64,000 nucleotides of DNA from Chitinophaga horti. GTDB taxonomy: Bacteria > Bacteroidota > Bacteroidia > Chitinophagales > Chitinophagaceae. The notes below the pieces were generated by a model. The model made no database searches and was not told the DNA's origin. It was given only the letters and a program-made list of their open reading frames with translations. Position numbers and translations under genes: made by a program. Positions 7,880-16,032 of this stretch are shown here, one piece after another (positions within the stretch are counted from its first letter, which is position 1; every line of letters begins with the position of its first letter). The stretch spans positions 620,001 to 684,000 of the forward strand of contig NZ_CP107006.1 in the NCBI RefSeq assembly GCF_022867795.2. The letters run 5' to 3'.

Positions 7880-8635
7880 ATGAAAGTGCTGATTATCGAG
7901 GATGAAGCCCTCTCTGCTCATCATCTCAAAAACATGCTCCGGGAAGTAGATCCCGATATTGAAGTGACTGCGGTGCTGGACAGCATTGAGTCGGCGGTAC
8001 GTTACTTCGCTGCCCGTCCGCAGCTGGACCTCATTTTTATGGATATAGAACTGGGCGACGGACAAAGCTTCGAGATCTTCAACCGTGTAAACGTAGACTG
8101 GCCGGTGATTTTCACCACCGCTTACCAGGAGCATGCGTTGAAAGCATTTAAACTGAACAGCGTAGATTACCTCCTCAAACCCATGAACCGTGAGGAAGTG
8201 ATGGCGGCCATTCTGAAGTTCCGTAAATGGCATGCCCATCGCGGTACGCCTAACCAGGGATTAAACACCATGCTAGGCGAGATGAACGGCGAAGCGTTTA
8301 AATCGCGCTACCTCGCGAAAAGCGGTACCCGCCTCATTTCTGTGTCTTTGCCAGATATTGCTTACTTCTACACGAAAGATAAATTACAATTCATTAAAAC
8401 CCGTAGCAACCAGGATTTCATCATCGATAAACGATTGGATGAAATTGAGGGAGAAACCGATCCCAACGTGTTTTTCAGGGTGAACAGGCAGTTTATCGTG
8501 AACTATACCAACATCGAAAAAGTGCATACCTGGTTTAGCGGTAAACTGAAAGTACAGGTGCAACCTGCGGCTTATGAAGAGATTATTGTGAGCAGGCTGC
8601 GCGCCAATGAATTTAAGAAATGGCTCGGTGAATAA
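7880..8635 (+). CDS. LytTR-family response regulator
   Basis: A 251-aa two-component response regulator. Residues 1-120 are a receiver domain (acidic pocket IEDE at 6-9, phospho-acceptor Asp55 in IFMDIEL, Thr in FTTAY, Lys in LLKPMN). Residues about 145-250 are a LytTR DNA-binding domain (RYLAKSGTRLISVSL, DIAYFYTKDKLQFIKT, FFRVNRQFIVN), which binds imperfect direct repeats upstream of targets. No histidine kinase is adjacent, so it is an orphan here; its partner would be a LytS/YehU-like kinase elsewhere. Its TAA is immediately followed by the stop codon of the convergent gene, with no base between. No terminator separates the two. Confidence 0.92.
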   Translation: MKVLIIEDEALSAHHLKNMLREVDPDIEVTAVLDSIESAVRYFAARPQLDLIFMDIELGDGQSFEIFNRVNVDWPVIFTTAYQEHALKAFKLNSVDYLLKPMNREEVMAAILKFRKWHAHRGTPNQGLNTMLGEMNGEAFKSRYLAKSGTRLISVSLPDIAYFYTKDKLQFIKTRSNQDFIIDKRLDEIEGETDPNVFFRVNRQFIVNYTNIEKVHTWFSGKLKVQVQPAAYEEIIVSRLRANEFKKWLGE

Positions 8636-9436
8636 TTACCAGTGCAGCACCTGTACGAGCAGCTTCCAGCCTTTGCTGGTGTGTGCCCAGATGCGCAGGT
8701 ACGTTTCTTTACGCTGATTATATTTTACTGTTCCATACACATAGGCAAGGTCCTTACGCTGCGAGATGCCCCCGGCTACCGGCTCAAAACGCAGGCTGAC
8801 CGGCACCTGGCGTAGTCCGTTCATGATATTTTCGATGCCTTGTACCGGCATAACCCCTTCGATATTAAACCAGGCACTGTCGGCGGCGGCGAAGCGGAAG
8901 GCTTCGTCGGCCAGTGAGTCGTGGGCCAGTATCAGTTTTTTCTCCAGCAGATAGATGGCCGAATCCGGCTGGCCCGATGGTACGAGGTCAGTGAAGTGTT
9001 GTAAGGATTGCTTACCATACAACGACTGCTCGTATCGCGTACCCATATCTGCCATAAATTTCCATTCGCCCTGCGCGTTCTTTTTCCAGACCGTCGTGTA
9101 GTGACCGCACACGAGTGGCGTGTCTGTGGCACTGGCTTTCACCTCGTAAGGCCCTGTCGTAAAGCCGAGATCACCAGCATACGACATGGCGGCAAAGGCC
9201 GGCTGCCAGTAGAAAAGCGGCATTTTATCCGGAAAGCTGCTCCAGGTTTTAATAGCCGGAAGAATGTTACCCTGATCGAACACTACACCGTTACTGTCGG
9301 CAAACCGCAGGAACGCCGTTTTTACGGAGCTGTCGATCGCCAGTTGCGCGAACGCCCGTTCGGCGGTAACCACGTCCTGTGCGTGCAGCAGGGGCGCAGT
9401 AAAAAGCAGCAATAGCAGGAGGGGCCAATGTTTCAT
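8636..9436 (-). CDS. Secreted protein with two NTF2-like (DUF4440/SnoaL-type) domains
   Basis: A 266-aa protein with a clear signal peptide (MKHWPLLLLLLFTAPLLHAQ). The mature part is two related cone-shaped alpha+beta units. The first (about 20-140) begins with VVTAERAFAQLAIDSSVKTAFLRF and ends with YTTVWKKNAQGEWKFMADMG. The second (about 160-266) begins with an ALAH-like helix and ends with TYLRIWAHTSKGWKLLVQVLHW. Both ends match the W-x-W-K final strand of DUF4440. No catalytic residues are evident, so the role is unknown; such proteins often bind small molecules. The stop codon abuts that of the LytTR gene on the other strand. Confidence 0.75.
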   Translation of the reverse strand: MKHWPLLLLLLFTAPLLHAQDVVTAERAFAQLAIDSSVKTAFLRFADSNGVVFDQGNILPAIKTWSSFPDKMPLFYWQPAFAAMSYAGDLGFTTGPYEVKASATDTPLVCGHYTTVWKKNAQGEWKFMADMGTRYEQSLYGKQSLQHFTDLVPSGQPDSAIYLLEKKLILAHDSLADEAFRFAAADSAWFNIEGVMPVQGIENIMNGLRQVPVSLRFEPVAGGISQRKDLAYVYGTVKYNQRKETYLRIWAHTSKGWKLLVQVLHW

Positions 9437-9550
9437 CGTGGAATAAATTTAAGGTTTAGTGCACCGGTAAGCCCGCAAAATGCTCCGGAATGTCATTTTC
9501 CGGTGCCGGGCTGCGCAATCCATCCCGAAATAAGCTAAATTAGGCTTAAG

Positions 9551-10411
9551 ATGTTAAACGAGCCTCAATTACCTGTTGTCGACCTCCATGAAATATGCAA
9601 GCCCCTTAAGGACGAGCAGTTCAGTCTCTTTCGCCACGAGCGGGAGGGGGTGTTCAACCTTACCCAGGCCCACAAGCATAACTTCTTCATGCTCTTCTTC
9701 GTTACAGCCGGCGGCGGTTTACATCACATCGACTTTACAAAATACGAGGTAACGCCCGGCTCTGTTTTCTTTCTGGCACCCGGACAGGCGCATAACTGGG
9801 ACCTGCAAGCGGAAACTACCGGTTTTCAACTGATGTATGGTCCGGAGTTCTGCATCTTTCCTGCAAGACAATGGCCCTTCTTTTCCGCCGGTGCGCATCC
9901 TTTGATACAGCCTGCTGCCGCTGCTTTCGAAGGCATGCTGCAGGAGTTGACAAAGATGGAAGAAGAATACAGTCTGGCAGATATGTTTTCCATCCGCCTG
10001 CTTAATCATCGTTTATGGGTGTTGCTTACCCTGCTCGAGCGTAGTTACGAGCAGGTGTATCCCCTGGTGAATGCGTCGGGGGTACGCCTGGTTGTAAAAA
10101 ACTTCCTGGAGCTATTGGAGCAACATTATAAAGACCAGGGCGCGGTGGAGTTTTATGCCGATCAGCTTCACATCACGCCTCAATACCTCAACATCGCCTG
10201 TAAAAAAGAAACCGGTTTAACGGCCGGCCATTGCATTCGCAGCCGCCTGGTGCTGGAAGCCAAACGTATGCTGTCGCTCACCGCGCAGGATGTAAAGGAG
10301 ATAGCCTTTGACCTGGGCTTTTCTGATTCATCGTACTTCTCGAGGTTCTTCCGGCGGTATGGAGGTGTTTCGCCGGTGGAGTTCAGGAGGGCGGCGCAAA
10401 GGATGCCGTAG
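9551..10411 (+). CDS. AraC-family transcriptional regulator
   Basis: A 286-aa regulator. Residues about 20-150 form a cupin-like sensor domain (AHKHNFFMLFFVTAGGGLHHIDF, VTPGSVFFLAPGQAHNW). Residues about 180-286 carry the double helix-turn-helix of the AraC/XylS family: the first HTH around YADQLHITPQYLNIACKKETG, the second with the signature VKEIAFDLGFSDSSYFSRFFRR followed by GVSPVEFRR. The sensor may bind a sugar or small aromatic molecule. No target is adjacent, since its neighbours point away or are separated by over 400 bp. Whether it governs the pectin locus 7 kb away cannot be told from sequence. Confidence 0.9.
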   Translation: MLNEPQLPVVDLHEICKPLKDEQFSLFRHEREGVFNLTQAHKHNFFMLFFVTAGGGLHHIDFTKYEVTPGSVFFLAPGQAHNWDLQAETTGFQLMYGPEFCIFPARQWPFFSAGAHPLIQPAAAAFEGMLQELTKMEEEYSLADMFSIRLLNHRLWVLLTLLERSYEQVYPLVNASGVRLVVKNFLELLEQHYKDQGAVEFYADQLHITPQYLNIACKKETGLTAGHCIRSRLVLEAKRMLSLTAQDVKEIAFDLGFSDSSYFSRFFRRYGGVSPVEFRRAAQRMP

Positions 10412-10860
10412 TATTGTAAAGGTACGATGCGGTATGTCGCCCGGGAAGTTGCGTGTCGTTTTTGTCGTATTTGTCGTTTTTATTTAACGTGCGGGTACGA
10501 AGCGTGCGGCTGTGCGTATCGTGCTTTGCTGTGGCCTTCTTTCATCAAGGACTGTTCGCGCTGATGGGAAGGATGATGTAAACCTGTTTCAGGACGACAC
10601 GGACAAGGATGTAAACCTTGATCCGGATTATCTCGCACGGTGTAAGCTTGTTTTAGGACGTGACACCACTGAAATCCTACAGTAATCCCTCATTAATCCT
10701 ACACAAACGCCATAAAAACCTGTCAGAAACCCCGATTCAAAAAGTACCATCATCCACACAACCAGCACCCTTACGGCGGGCCTCGCTGTACTACCTTTGC
10801 GTAGCAATGAACGATTATACCAGTGTTGATGGTGATTTGTGAAAAGAGGTACGATCATTT
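10412..10860. other. Intergenic region with three degenerate ~32-bp repeats
   Basis: 450 bp without a convincing gene. Three imperfect direct repeats start at 10575, 10608 and 10639 (GATGTAAACCTG..., GATGTAAACCTT..., GGTGTAAGCTTG...); copies 1 and 3 share GTTTyAGGACG. A promoter-like TACCTTTG lies at 10792-10799. Confidence 0.4.
10771..10799 (+). promoter_or_regulatory. Candidate promoter of the ankyrin gene
   Basis: A perfect TAnnTTTG element (TACCTTTG, 10792-10799) with TTA rather than TTG 18 bp upstream. The predicted leader is about 55 nt and would include an 11-codon open frame at 10807. Confidence 0.45.
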
Positions 10861-11436
10861 ATGCAAGTGAGAATGAGCGATGAGGTTTTAGGTAAAGGCT
10901 GGTTGATGGGGCGGATGCTTTTAGAAACGACAGACGAAGATGGGAGAACGCCCCTGACCCTTGCCCTTTATCGCGGAGACACTGCCCTGGCGGCCATGCT
11001 GATTGTAGCAGGGGCCAATGTGAACAAACAGGATAAGTTAAGTAACTCGCCCTTCCTGCTGGCAGGGGCGAAAGGATATACGGAAATCGTAAGGCTGTGC
11101 ATGCTGCATAGCGCAAATTACCGTGTATTTAACCGCTACGGCGGAACAGCGTTGATCCCGGCCTGCGAACGCGGGCATGTTGCTACGGTGGCGGCGCTGC
11201 TGACGGACAAAAGATTTCCCATCGATCATATGAATTACCTCGGCTGGACAGCACTGCTGGAAACCGTTATCCTCGGGGATGGCGGGCCGCAGTTCCAGGC
11301 AATTACACGGATGCTGGTACAGGCTGGTGCGGACGTAAACCAGCCAGACAAAGAGGGTTTTACCGCTTTGCAACACGCCGTGTCGCGTGGATGGACCGAA
11401 ATAGTGCAGTTGTTGATACGAGCGGGTGCGAAGTAA
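10861..11436 (+). CDS. Ankyrin-repeat protein
   Basis: A 191-aa protein made mostly of about five ankyrin repeats from residue 24 onward: DEDGRTPLTLALYRGD..., KLSNSPFLLAGAKGY..., RYGGTALIPACERGH..., YLGWTALLETVILGD..., and KEGFTALQHAVSRGW..., each with the TPLxxA / G-h-xxhVxxLL pattern. No signal peptide or membrane segment is visible, so it is probably cytoplasmic and mediates protein-protein contact. Small ankyrin proteins like this are often immunity or regulatory partners, but no toxin-like gene is next to it. It is flanked by its own promoter and terminator, so it is monocistronic. Confidence 0.85.
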   Translation: MQVRMSDEVLGKGWLMGRMLLETTDEDGRTPLTLALYRGDTALAAMLIVAGANVNKQDKLSNSPFLLAGAKGYTEIVRLCMLHSANYRVFNRYGGTALIPACERGHVATVAALLTDKRFPIDHMNYLGWTALLETVILGDGGPQFQAITRMLVQAGADVNQPDKEGFTALQHAVSRGWTEIVQLLIRAGAK

Positions 11437-11458
11437 GGTACTTGACCATTATCCTTTG

Positions 11459-11493
11459 AAATAGCCTGGTCTCCGGATCAGGCTTCTTTTTTT
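11459..11493 (+). terminator. Terminator after the ankyrin gene
   Basis: Stem AGCCTG (11463-11468) / CAGGCT (11479-11484) followed by TCTTTTTTT. Confidence 0.75.
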
Positions 11494-11531
11494 AACAAGG
11501 GTGAAACCTTCCTTGTTTATGAGAACGCGTC

Positions 11532-11564
11532 GCGCCTGGCTTTTAATGGCCGGGCGCCTTTTTT
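11532..11564 (+). terminator. Second hairpin terminator before the YheT-like gene
   Basis: A 9-bp stem GCGCCTGGC / GCCGGGCGC (one T.G pair) followed by TTTTTT. It lies 40 bp after the previous terminator, with no gene recognised between them. Confidence 0.65.
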
Positions 11565-11574
11565 ACGGAAACCG

Positions 11575-11582
11575 TATCTTTG
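11575..11582 (+). promoter_or_regulatory. -7 element of a near-leaderless promoter for the YheT-like gene
   Basis: A perfect TATCTTTG ends 6 bp before the ATG at 11589, so transcription would begin at or within a few bases of the start codon. No TTG is found 18-22 bp upstream, where the terminator hairpin lies. Confidence 0.45.
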
Positions 11583-11588
11583 TAACGT

Positions 11589-12548
11589 ATGCCAGTTGTG
11601 AGTCAGTCAGCTTATTCAGCCCCGCGCCTTATGCGGAACGGACACATCGCCACCATTTACCCTTCGCTGTTCCGCCGGGTTAAAAGTGTGCCGTACAGTC
11701 GTACGCGCCTTCATACGCCCGATGGCGATTTTCTTGACCTGGACTTTAGCCGCACAGGCAGCGATCGCATCGTGATCATCCTGCATGGGCTGGAAGGGAA
11801 CGCTGCCCGTCCGTATGTGCTGGGTATGGTCAACTCATTTAACGAGGGGGGATACGATACCGTGTCTGTCAACTTCCGCAGTTGCAGCGGTGAGCCGAAC
11901 CTGTTGTTGCGCAGCTACCACAGCGGCGAAACCGGCGATCTGCATATGGTGGTAGAATACCTGGCCGCCTCCGGCCAATATAAAAGCATTAGCCTGATAG
12001 GTTTTTCATTGGGCGGGAACGTGACCCTCAAATATGTAGGCGAGCGGGGTAAAGACCTGCATCCGCTCATTAAAGGCGCGGTCGGCATCTCGGTGCCCTG
12101 CGACCTTAAAAGTGGCGCTATTGAGCTGGAAAGGCGGTCCAATTATGTGTACATGCAACGGTTCATCCGCGAGTTGGGGGAGAAGCTGCAGGCCAAGCAG
12201 GCGAAGTTCGATATCAACCTGGATGGATTTAATACCATCAAAACCTTCCGGCAGTTTGACGACCGCTTTACCGCGCCCATCCACGGGTATGAAAATGCCG
12301 AAACCTATTGGGCGGCGTGCAGCAGCCGGCAATTCATCCCGCAGATAAATATCCCGGTATTACTCGTGAACGCCTTGGATGATCCATTTCTGGGCAAAGG
12401 TTGTTATCCCTATGAAGAAGCGGCAGCGCATGACCTGTTTGTCTTCGAAGCCCCTAAATATGGCGGTCACGTCGGTTTTGCCGAATGGGGCGCCGGCAGG
12501 TACTGGTCCGAGCAAAGAGCTTTCCGGTTTATCGACGACCTGTACTAG
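11589..12548 (+). CDS. YheT-family alpha/beta hydrolase
   Basis: A 319-aa alpha/beta-hydrolase of the YheT/ABHD1-3 family, probably a cytoplasmic or membrane-associated esterase/lipase. Family marks are NGHIATIYPSLF near the N-terminus, the oxyanion region ILHGLEGN, and the nucleophile elbow GFSLGGN with Ser140. The acid is the Asp pair in NALDDPF and the base the His in YGGHVGF. Length is normal. The ATG at 11589 is kept because the NGH motif starts at residue 17, so a later start would cut the family's N-terminus. The haemoglobin gene follows after 68 bp on the same strand and may be cotranscribed. Confidence 0.88.
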   Translation: MPVVSQSAYSAPRLMRNGHIATIYPSLFRRVKSVPYSRTRLHTPDGDFLDLDFSRTGSDRIVIILHGLEGNAARPYVLGMVNSFNEGGYDTVSVNFRSCSGEPNLLLRSYHSGETGDLHMVVEYLAASGQYKSISLIGFSLGGNVTLKYVGERGKDLHPLIKGAVGISVPCDLKSGAIELERRSNYVYMQRFIRELGEKLQAKQAKFDINLDGFNTIKTFRQFDDRFTAPIHGYENAETYWAACSSRQFIPQINIPVLLVNALDDPFLGKGCYPYEEAAAHDLFVFEAPKYGGHVGFAEWGAGRYWSEQRAFRFIDDLY

Positions 12549-12616
12549 GATGCTATAAGGACTACTTACGCCCGCTGCTATTGTGTATTTTGTACTTTTT
12601 AATCGACGAATTGAAG

Positions 12617-13000
12617 ATGAATGATATTAGCACCCGTGAGGATTTACTATTGTTAGTCAATGAGTTCTACCGCAAGGCCACCATCGACCCGGTGATCGGG
12701 CACTTCTTTACGGAAGTGATCAAGCTGGATTTCAGCGAACATATTCCGCTGATCGCCTCTTTCTGGGAAAACATATTACTGGATGGCACTTCTTACAAGG
12801 GAGGTACCATGGTGAAACATATTATGCTCAACCGCCTGTCGCCCATGCAGCCCGAACACTTCGAGCGCTGGCTGGGCCTTTGGGAGCAAACCGTAACATC
12901 CCATTTTGAAGGACCGAAAGCCCTGGAGGCCGTCAACCGGGCGCACTCCATTGCAGGCATCATGCAATTTAAGGTCGGCGCACACGGTAATGCTGGTTAA
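12617..13000 (+). CDS. Group III truncated haemoglobin
   Basis: A 127-aa globin of the 2/2 (truncated) type, group III, a haem protein that binds O2, NO or other small ligands and is usually linked to stress from reactive nitrogen or low oxygen. Visible marks are LVNEFYRKATIDPVIGHFF (A/B helices with the aromatic pair), FWENILL with the conserved Trp of the E-F region, and the His-rich helix (KHIML, EHFERWLGLWEQTV). The ATG at 12617 is chosen because a longer in-frame extension to 12485 overlaps the hydrolase gene and lacks globin features. It may be cotranscribed with the YheT-like gene. Confidence 0.85.
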   Translation: MNDISTREDLLLLVNEFYRKATIDPVIGHFFTEVIKLDFSEHIPLIASFWENILLDGTSYKGGTMVKHIMLNRLSPMQPEHFERWLGLWEQTVTSHFEGPKALEAVNRAHSIAGIMQFKVGAHGNAG

Positions 13001-13066
13001 TTTGTTGTTAACAGATAATCAAATCTGTCGTTTACCAACAAAAATGCGGCGTTCACGAGTTGTGGG

Positions 13067-13096
13067 TTGACAAGAACGTAGCTGTTCCTATATTTG
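13067..13096 (+). promoter_or_regulatory. Strong promoter upstream of a short putative transcript (P1)
   Basis: TTGAC at 13067-13071, a 19-bp spacer after TTG and a perfect TATATTTG at 13089-13096. The predicted start is near 13102. A strong intrinsic terminator at 13133-13160 would end the transcript after about 55-60 nt. Confidence 0.65.
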
Positions 13097-13101
13097 CATC
13101 G

Positions 13102-13160
13102 GTTTTTCATAGGATATGGTTAAAATAACTGAGGGTGGTATTCTTACCGCCCTTTCTTTT
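13102..13160 (+). ncRNA. Putative short RNA or attenuator leader upstream of merC
   Basis: The segment runs from the predicted start of P1 to the T run of an intrinsic terminator. It contains an ATG (13116) opening a frame through the terminator hairpin that overlaps the MerC start out of frame. It could be a small RNA, an attenuator controlling readthrough into merC-PQQ dehydrogenase, or simply a decayed leader. No known RNA family was recognised. Confidence 0.35.
13133..13160 (+). terminator. Intrinsic terminator between two promoters before merC
   Basis: Stem GGGTGGTA (13133-13140) / TACCGCCC (13145-13152) with loop TTCT and a TTTCTTTT tail. One T.G pair. Confidence 0.75.
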
Positions 13161-13173
13161 GTCCAATATTTAT

Positions 13174-13205
13174 TTGCATCTTTGTTGCATAATGTCTTAT
13201 ATTTG
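13174..13205 (+). promoter_or_regulatory. Promoter of merC (P2)
   Basis: TTG at 13174-13176, a 21-bp spacer and a perfect TATATTTG at 13198-13205; predicted leader about 20 nt. Confidence 0.6.
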
Positions 13206-13230
13206 CCCTCCGGCTTAAACGGAAGTGCAT

Positions 13231-13656
13231 ATGGAAACGAACAACAGGAAGATAGCTTACCAGCAAAAATGGGATATGATCAGCATTGGCGCATCGCTGG
13301 CCTGCGCGGTACATTGTGTGCTGTTACCCGTTCTGTTTACCACGCTTCCCCTCTTTGGCATGGAGATTCTCGAAAACATTTATTTAGAAGTGTTTACCAT
13401 CCTGGTATCGCTGTTCGTAGGTGGGCGCGCGTTATGGCGTGGCTATCGTTTGCATCATGGCCGCAAGTCTTTGCTATACGTGTTTTTAGTAGGTATGTTA
13501 CTGATGGTGAGCGGCAATTTACTGCATGGCAGCCTGGTGGAAGTCGGCTTTAAGCTGGGCGGCGCGGTGCTGGTGGTTTGGGCGCATGTGAAAAACTGGC
13601 AGTATGGCCGTGACGGTGGTACCTGCAAAACGGTTAGCATTTCTGGCCGCCAGTAG
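13231..13656 (+). CDS. MerC-domain membrane protein
   Basis: A 141-aa integral membrane protein of the MerC domain family (mercury/metal transport-like). It has four hydrophobic segments. The first carries the CAVHC motif (Cys25, His28, Cys29), the pair of cysteines expected to bind a soft metal ion. In mer operons MerC carries Hg(II) across the inner membrane; here no merA, merR or merP is present, so transport of another metal, or a different role, is quite possible. The ATG at 13231 is preferred over a GTG two codons upstream. The PQQ dehydrogenase follows after 32 bp and is probably cotranscribed. Confidence 0.82.
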   Translation: METNNRKIAYQQKWDMISIGASLACAVHCVLLPVLFTTLPLFGMEILENIYLEVFTILVSLFVGGRALWRGYRLHHGRKSLLYVFLVGMLLMVSGNLLHGSLVEVGFKLGGAVLVVWAHVKNWQYGRDGGTCKTVSISGRQ

Positions 13657-13688
13657 CTATCTTGGGAGATAATCATTTTGTTCACGTT

Positions 13689-15836
13689 ATGTTCAATTAT
13701 CCCGGCCGGCTGATACTATGTTCCGCAGTATTACTCGCATCTTGTCATCAAACACCCGAAAAAAATTACGACACCTGGACCGTCTATAACGGCAGCAAAG
13801 AAGGACTCAAGTATTCTTCCCTTAACCAGGTAGATACGTCCAACGTTCAATTGTTGAAGCCCGTATGGGAGTATCATGCAGGCGATGCAGATACGATCAG
13901 TTCTTCGCAGATCCAATGTAACCCGATCGTCGTGAACGGCGTATTGTATGCCGTATCTCCACAACTTAAATTACTCGCACTGGATGCCGCTACCGGTAAG
14001 GAAAAGTGGGTATTTAATCCGTATAAGGATGCCGATGCTTCGTCTGTACACGCTTTGCGGGGTGTGAGTTATTGGGAGGAAGGGGAGGATAAGCGGGTGT
14101 TTTTTACGGCGGGCCCTCATCTCTTCGCCATCAATGCCAATACCGGTGCGCCCATCAACGCCTTTGCAGATAGTGGCCGCCTGCCTTTACACAGCGATTT
14201 GGGAGAAGCGGCGCGTGATCTGTTCGTCGTCACTACATCTCCCGGCATGATTTATAAAGATATGATCATCATTGGTTCGCGCGTGTCCGAGGAAGCCGAT
14301 GCCGCACCGGGACACATCCGCAGCTACGACGTTCGCAGCGGTAAACTGCGCTGGATTTTTCACACTATTCCGCAGCCGGGTGAGGAAGGCTTCTCTGACT
14401 GGAAAGATCCGGAAGCGTATAAGTTTATCGGCGGCGCCAATGCCTGGTCGGGCTTTAGCCTGGATGAGGAACGAGGGATTCTTTTTGCGCCTACCGGTTC
14501 GGCCTCTTTCGACTTTTACGGTGGCAAACGCAAAGGCGCTAATCTTTATGCGGACTGCCTCTTAGCCCTGGATGCCAACACCGGTAAACGCCTCTGGCAC
14601 TTCCAGGATATTCATCATAACATCTGGGACCGCGACCTGCCAGCGCCACCAGCGTTAGTAACGGTTAAGCATGATGGAAAAAAGATAGATGCCGTGGCGC
14701 AGGTGACCAAAGCGGGTTTCGTGTTTTTGCTAGATCGTGAAACCGGCAAACCGCTATTCCCCGTAGAGGAGCGCCCGGTGCCCGATACGGGTTTGTTGCC
14801 CGGCGAGGAGGCTTGGCCTACACAACCCTTCCCGGTGAAGCCAGCGCCGTTTACGCGCCATCACATGACTGAAAAAGATTTTAATTATTTACTGCCTGAT
14901 TCTTCATTAGCGGAGGTGCGTAACCGTTGGTCGACGTTGCGTAAAGGACATATATTCATGCCTCCTTCCCGCGAGGGCACGCTCGTATTTCCGGGCTTCG
15001 ATGGCGGCGCAGAATGGGGCGGGCCTGCAGTCGATCCTACGACGGGCATCCTGTACATCAATGCGAACGAGATGCCCTGGGTACTCACCATGGTAGATGC
15101 TAAAGAGAAGCCGTCCGGTAAAAAGGAAACGAACCTTGCCGCCGGCAAACGCCTGTATCATCAGAACTGTATGACCTGTCATGGTCCGGAAAGGCAGGGT
15201 GGTGGCAATTATCCGTCGCTTATCAATATAAAGGATAAATATACCGTGCCGCAATTCGTAGACCTGGTGAATAACGGTCGTCGCATGATGCCCGGCTTCA
15301 AACATCTGCCTGCAGAAGAAAAAGAAGCCATTGCCAGCTACCTGTTGGAAGTGAAATCGCAGCAGGGGCTGGTGTACAACGGTCCGCAGCAGCCCGCCGA
15401 TACCTCGCGCGATTTGCCGTACAGCAGTACGGGTTATAATAAGTTCTTAACGAAAGATAAGTTGCCTGCGATCAGTCCGCCCTGGGGCACCTTAAACGCC
15501 ATCAACCTCAACACTGGTGAATTTGTATGGCGCGACACCCTCGGCGTAGACCCGCACTTTGCTGATCGTGGTATTAAAACCGGTACGGAGAACTATGGCG
15601 CCCCGGTGGTAACAGCAGGCGGCCTGTTGTTCATCGCCGCCACGCGCGACGCAAAGATCCGTGCCTTTCATAAAGCCACCGGTAAACTGTTATGGGAAGC
15701 GCAACTGCCCGCTGCCGGCTACGCTACGCCCGCTGTGTACTCGGTAAATGGCAAACAATACCTGGTCATCGCTTGTGGCGGCGGTAAACTCGGTACTAAG
15801 TCCGGTGACAGCTACATTGCATTCGCACTGCCCTGA
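13689..15836 (+). CDS. PQQ-dependent dehydrogenase with inserted cytochrome c domain, lipoprotein
   Basis: A 715-aa periplasmic quinoprotein. The start is the ATG at 13689, giving a lipoprotein signal ending LLASC (Cys about 17). It is related to the glucose/quinate type PQQ dehydrogenases: an eight-bladed propeller with repeated ALDAATGKEKW, ALDANTGKRLW and NLNTGEFVW motifs and the HNIWDRDLPAPP region that lines the active site. A cytochrome c domain with CMTCH (Cys494, Cys497, His498) is inserted before the last blades. Electrons from the oxidised sugar or alcohol would pass from PQQ to haem and on to the respiratory chain. The substrate is unknown. No PQQ synthesis genes are nearby, so the cofactor may be imported or made elsewhere. 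Confidence 0.88.
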   Translation: MFNYPGRLILCSAVLLASCHQTPEKNYDTWTVYNGSKEGLKYSSLNQVDTSNVQLLKPVWEYHAGDADTISSSQIQCNPIVVNGVLYAVSPQLKLLALDAATGKEKWVFNPYKDADASSVHALRGVSYWEEGEDKRVFFTAGPHLFAINANTGAPINAFADSGRLPLHSDLGEAARDLFVVTTSPGMIYKDMIIIGSRVSEEADAAPGHIRSYDVRSGKLRWIFHTIPQPGEEGFSDWKDPEAYKFIGGANAWSGFSLDEERGILFAPTGSASFDFYGGKRKGANLYADCLLALDANTGKRLWHFQDIHHNIWDRDLPAPPALVTVKHDGKKIDAVAQVTKAGFVFLLDRETGKPLFPVEERPVPDTGLLPGEEAWPTQPFPVKPAPFTRHHMTEKDFNYLLPDSSLAEVRNRWSTLRKGHIFMPPSREGTLVFPGFDGGAEWGGPAVDPTTGILYINANEMPWVLTMVDAKEKPSGKKETNLAAGKRLYHQNCMTCHGPERQGGGNYPSLINIKDKYTVPQFVDLVNNGRRMMPGFKHLPAEEKEAIASYLLEVKSQQGLVYNGPQQPADTSRDLPYSSTGYNKFLTKDKLPAISPPWGTLNAINLNTGEFVWRDTLGVDPHFADRGIKTGTENYGAPVVTAGGLLFIAATRDAKIRAFHKATGKLLWEAQLPAAGYATPAVYSVNGKQYLVIACGGGKLGTKSGDSYIAFALP

Positions 15837-16004
15837 TGTTCGTGAACGTGATGGCTTGTCCGAAACCGGACGGGCGATGTGTCGTAAATGAACGGGATGA
15901 GTTGCTAAGTGGTTGGTTTTGAGTACCTATTTGGATGGCATCATCCTTGAAATGTAAAGGCATCTCATCGGAAAGAATTAAAAGTGTTAAAAATTAAATT
16001 GTTG

Positions 16005-16032
16005 GAGGATGCTTCGGGCATCCTCTTTTTTT
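16005..16032 (+). terminator. Terminator after the PQQ dehydrogenase
   Basis: Stem GAGGATGC (16005-16012) / GCATCCTC (16018-16025) around a TTCGG loop, then TTTTTTT. It sits 170 bp after the stop; the interval 15837-16004 holds no recognisable gene. Confidence 0.85.

Noticed and set aside
12485..12616. In-frame upstream extension of the truncated haemoglobin
   Set aside because: The extra residues overlap the YheT-like gene, carry no globin features, and the ATG at 12617 gives the normal family length.
13116..13553. A plus-strand open frame overlapping merC in another frame
   Set aside because: Its protein has no domain pattern, it overlaps a well-supported gene out of frame, and a terminator hairpin lies inside it. 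It is treated as a shadow or at most a leader frame.
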